Below, one piece after another: positions 61,686-64,000 of a DNA stretch of 64,000 bases (positions are counted from its first letter, which is position 1; every line of letters starts with the position of its first letter). Position numbers and translations under genes: made by a program. This stretch comes from Sedimenticola sp. (GTDB taxonomy: Bacteria > Pseudomonadota > Gammaproteobacteria > Chromatiales > Chromatiaceae), in NCBI GenBank assembly GCA_026984735.1, contig JALSRN010000079.1, positions 62,001-126,000 on the forward strand. The letters are read 5' to 3'. The notes under the pieces were generated by a model. That model was not told the origin of the DNA, made no database searches, and saw only the letters and a list, made by a program, of their open reading frames with translations.

Positions 61686-64000
61686 ATGAAAAAGGCACTG
61701 TCTGCGGCCGTTCTGGCCGCACTGGCGACGAGCGCCTGTACCACGCAGGAGCCTGCTGCCGAGAAGACAGCCAAGGCCGAGGCCATGTTGGCGCCGGTGG
61801 TTCCCATGGAACCCAAGGTGTACGGCGGGCCGATGGTGGCGGCTGATACCAGCAAACCCAAGAACGACTACAACATCACCATCAACTACGAGTTGGGGAT
61901 GCACTGCACCGGCTTCGACTTCAGCTACTGCTGCGTGCTGCCGCCCTACAACTCGGTTCAGTCCCAGGTGATCAAGACCGCCACCGGCAAGAAGAAGTAC
62001 CCCGAGGTGCTTGAGGCGGACGAAAAGGATCCCATGGTGCTGGTGGACGGCAAGAAGCGCTTCAAGCTGGCCTACGGCTTCATCGGCAACACCTACTCCG
62101 AAGGCAACAAGATGAAGTACTGGGACGTTCCCTACGACGTGAACGGGGACGGCAAGTACGGCAAGAACGAGAACGTGGCCAACGCCTACTGGACCCATCT
62201 GTACGTCTACAAGGATCTGGAGGGCACCAACCCCAAGCACACCAGCGCCGACAAGGAGAAGCTGTTCGTGGGTCTGCAGATCCCCGTGCCGCGGGACAAC
62301 GGCCCGGCCGGGGCCGCGGTGCCCAGCCCGCTGCACGGCGGTTTCCTCCGTTACTCGGGTGAGACGGGGACGGTGGTCTACACCAAGTCTCCCGTTCTGG
62401 ACAACGTGCCCATCGTGCTCACCAACCCCGGCATTTGGGAGGCCCTCGGCCTGCCGCTCACGCCCTTCTCCGACCGGCGGGCGGCCAAGGACATCCTCAC
62501 CCTGGTTGAGAGCGACATCCAGCCCTTCCAGGAGGCGTGGGTGAGTCTGGTGGACGCCGACACCGGCAAGCCGGTGCTGGACAGCCACAGCGGCAAGCCG
62601 ATCACCTTCATCGGCACCGAGCCCATCGACGTGCCCAACTGCGCCAACTGCCACAGCAACGAGAACGCCAACGGCAAGAAGTACCAGCTCTACAAGCAGG
62701 AGCGGGCGTTCTGGAAAGGGTTGGGCGCGTCGGACTGGATCGCCAACCTGAAGGCGACCTCCATCTCCATCCTGGAGATCCACGACGACAAGAACGGCAC
62801 CGATTTCCTGAAGAATTACGATCCCAACAGCCGTTCCACCATGAACCGACTGGGACGGGATCCGGTGCTCTGCCAGAAGTGCCACGCCGACAACGTCATC
62901 GCGGTGCTTGCCTCCAAGACCTACAAGGACAAGGACGGCAAGGAGAAGCTGATCCAGCCGCTGACTCAGGCGATTCACGGCATCCACCAGAAAGAGCGGC
63001 CGATGCCCGATTCCCATGGCCGCACCGGGGCCTGCCAGGGCTGCCACCCGGCGCACCGGTACGACCGCAGCATGGATGAGTATCCCATCACTCCCGACGG
63101 CAAGAACGCCTATGCCGACACCGACAACCGGGATGCCGCCGGCGGCTGCTATGTGGGCCGCGACGTCCACTCCAACCCCTTCAAGGACAAGGATGGAGTG
63201 GGCACGCCGGAGCACCTGAACGCCATCGGCAAGTGGCTGCAGGCCAACGTCTCGCAGATCGGCAATGGAAAGGGCGGCAAGGGCCTGTGGTGCACCAACT
63301 GCCACAACCAGCTCTCCCGCGAGCTATATCAGCGCGACAACCTGAAGAACGCCTTCAAGCAGACCGGCACCACCTTGCGCAACAAGTCGCTGCCGGAGAT
63401 CGCCAAGGGCATCGGCGTGTCGCTGGCGCAGCTCAAGCGCATGATGGACCCGAAAGTGGTGCCCGACGCCAAGGGGCATGACACTCCGGGCAAGTCGGAG
63501 ATCCTGCACACCTGGGCCAAGAAGCGCCTGGTGCCGGACATTGCGGTGATCGCGCTCAAGGGCAACGGCCCGCTGGTGCACAAAGACGTGGATGGCGACA
63601 TCAACGTGGTGCCTCTGTCGGCCAACCCGGCGGTGGACATCGCCAGCCTGAAGCTGCCCGAAGGGGCCACGGGCGCAGCCGCCGTTCCCTACGAGGCCGC
63701 CACCCATGGCCGCGACTACTGGCTGTCGCCCGGTGCTCCGCACTGCGCCGACTGCCACGCCGCGCCTTTCGTGGAAGGTCAAGGCGGGGTCGCCTTCCCC
63801 ATCAACCAGCCCGGCAAGTACAGCCTGATGCGCTACACCAAAGGCCATGCCGGACTGGCCTGCCAGGCCTGCCACGAGTCGATCCACGGCCTCTATCCGG
63901 TGTCGCCGCGTGCCGACACCACCACCTACAAGCAGCCGACGCAGTACAACCCGGACGGCTCCCGCGGTCCGTTCAAATGCGCCGCCTGCCACGAGGTGAA
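61686..64000 (+). CDS. Large multiheme c-type cytochrome lipoprotein (3' end beyond window)
   Basis: Open from ATG 61686 to the window end (771 codons), with GAGGGGG upstream. A lipoprotein-type signal ends ALATSAC with Cys18. Seven CxxCH motifs occur near residues 319 (CANCH), 396 (CQKCH), 450 (CQGCH), 536 (CTNCH), 687 (CADCH), 726 (CQACH) and 765 (CAACH), all in frame. The first 300 residues lack heme motifs but hold GMHCTGFDFSYCCVLPPYNS (about residues 74-93) and an EF-hand-like DVNGDGKYGKNE. Heme-poor N-domain plus heme-rich C-domain suggests a periplasmic or surface oxidoreductase. Substrate unknown. Confidence 0.88.
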   Translation, partial: MKKALSAAVLAALATSACTTQEPAAEKTAKAEAMLAPVVPMEPKVYGGPMVAADTSKPKNDYNITINYELGMHCTGFDFSYCCVLPPYNSVQSQVIKTATGKKKYPEVLEADEKDPMVLVDGKKRFKLAYGFIGNTYSEGNKMKYWDVPYDVNGDGKYGKNENVANAYWTHLYVYKDLEGTNPKHTSADKEKLFVGLQIPVPRDNGPAGAAVPSPLHGGFLRYSGETGTVVYTKSPVLDNVPIVLTNPGIWEALGLPLTPFSDRRAAKDILTLVESDIQPFQEAWVSLVDADTGKPVLDSHSGKPITFIGTEPIDVPNCANCHSNENANGKKYQLYKQERAFWKGLGASDWIANLKATSISILEIHDDKNGTDFLKNYDPNSRSTMNRLGRDPVLCQKCHADNVIAVLASKTYKDKDGKEKLIQPLTQAIHGIHQKERPMPDSHGRTGACQGCHPAHRYDRSMDEYPITPDGKNAYADTDNRDAAGGCYVGRDVHSNPFKDKDGVGTPEHLNAIGKWLQANVSQIGNGKGGKGLWCTNCHNQLSRELYQRDNLKNAFKQTGTTLRNKSLPEIAKGIGVSLAQLKRMMDPKVVPDAKGHDTPGKSEILHTWAKKRLVPDIAVIALKGNGPLVHKDVDGDINVVPLSANPAVDIASLKLPEGATGAAAVPYEAATHGRDYWLSPGAPHCADCHAAPFVEGQGGVAFPINQPGKYSLMRYTKGHAGLACQACHESIHGLYPVSPRADTTTYKQPTQYNPDGSRGPFKCAACHEV

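Noticed and set aside
61608-63305. A minus-strand open frame of 565 codons
   Set aside because: It is the antisense of the multiheme cytochrome, whose seven in-frame CxxCH motifs decide the coding strand; the antisense product is low-complexity Val/Gly/His.

Overview
The window reads as chromosomal DNA of a GC-rich gammaproteobacterium. The evidence is gene content and order: ftsX-ftsE-ftsY divergent from rsmD-coaD-yfhL-type ferredoxin, rpoZ-spoT, apaG-apaH, mutY-yggX, ubiC, DUF2782 and DUF4426 proteins. A PPi-dependent phosphofructokinase, Sco/PCu(A)C copper chaperones and several c-type cytochromes point to a respiratory organism, perhaps a chemolithotroph (sulfur oxidiser) or methanotroph relative. 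I cannot name a genus from sequence alone.

Region 1 (1-15.4 kb, plus strand) is a surface polysaccharide locus. Overlapping, translationally coupled genes encode SAM-dependent methyltransferases, GT4 glycosyltransferases, a multi-pass membrane protein with an in-frame hexapeptide repeat and an asparagine-synthase-like amidotransferase. The block ends in a set resembling wbpU-wbpV-wbpL-wbpM of Pseudomonas O-antigen loci. That set would make a UDP-4-keto-6-deoxy-GlcNAc-derived sugar and load it on undecaprenyl phosphate. The first 11 kb is visibly AT-richer than the rest, which suggests acquisition. One methyltransferase (2788-3610) is a pseudogene.

Region 2 (15.7-28.3 kb) is mostly housekeeping. 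On the minus strand lie a GT-C-like membrane protein coupled to engB, then a moaC, YfcE-like phosphodiesterase and ppa chain, a small conserved-looking ORF, and pfp. On the plus strand is an adenylate-kinase-like protein fused to a long histone-H1-like Lys/Ala tail, followed by apaG and apaH. Next come a CopD-like protein, a CoA-binding protein, greB, sco, pcuAC, mutY, yggX and tRNA-Phe.

Region 3 (28.3-35.3 kb) begins with a genomic-island scar at the tRNA-Phe 3' end: a truncated P4-type integrase, direct GGGGCAACT repeats and an SDR remnant. A two-gene AddB/AddA-like nuclease-helicase pair follows.

Region 4 (35.3-56.7 kb) holds pyrE, an AmpG-like transporter, a TauE/SafE-type membrane protein, a DUF4426 protein, a bacterial dynamin-like GTPase, ftsXEY, rsmD, coaD, a ferredoxin, ggt, rpoZ, spoT, ubiC and an ABC-F ATPase. 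It also has an undescribed pair of membrane-anchored coiled-coil proteins, a monoheme cytochrome c, a Rep-type helicase, a LOG-family protein and a DUF2782 protein.

Region 5 (57-64 kb) is an electron-transfer neighbourhood: TRAP transporter small and large permeases without a visible binding protein, a NapC/NirT tetraheme quinol dehydrogenase, a secreted ankyrin-repeat protein, a diheme cytochrome c and a large multiheme c-type lipoprotein. The lipoprotein shows seven CxxCH motifs before it runs off the window, and an FNR-like box lies upstream of it. Together these suggest a quinol-to-periplasm or cell-surface electron route.
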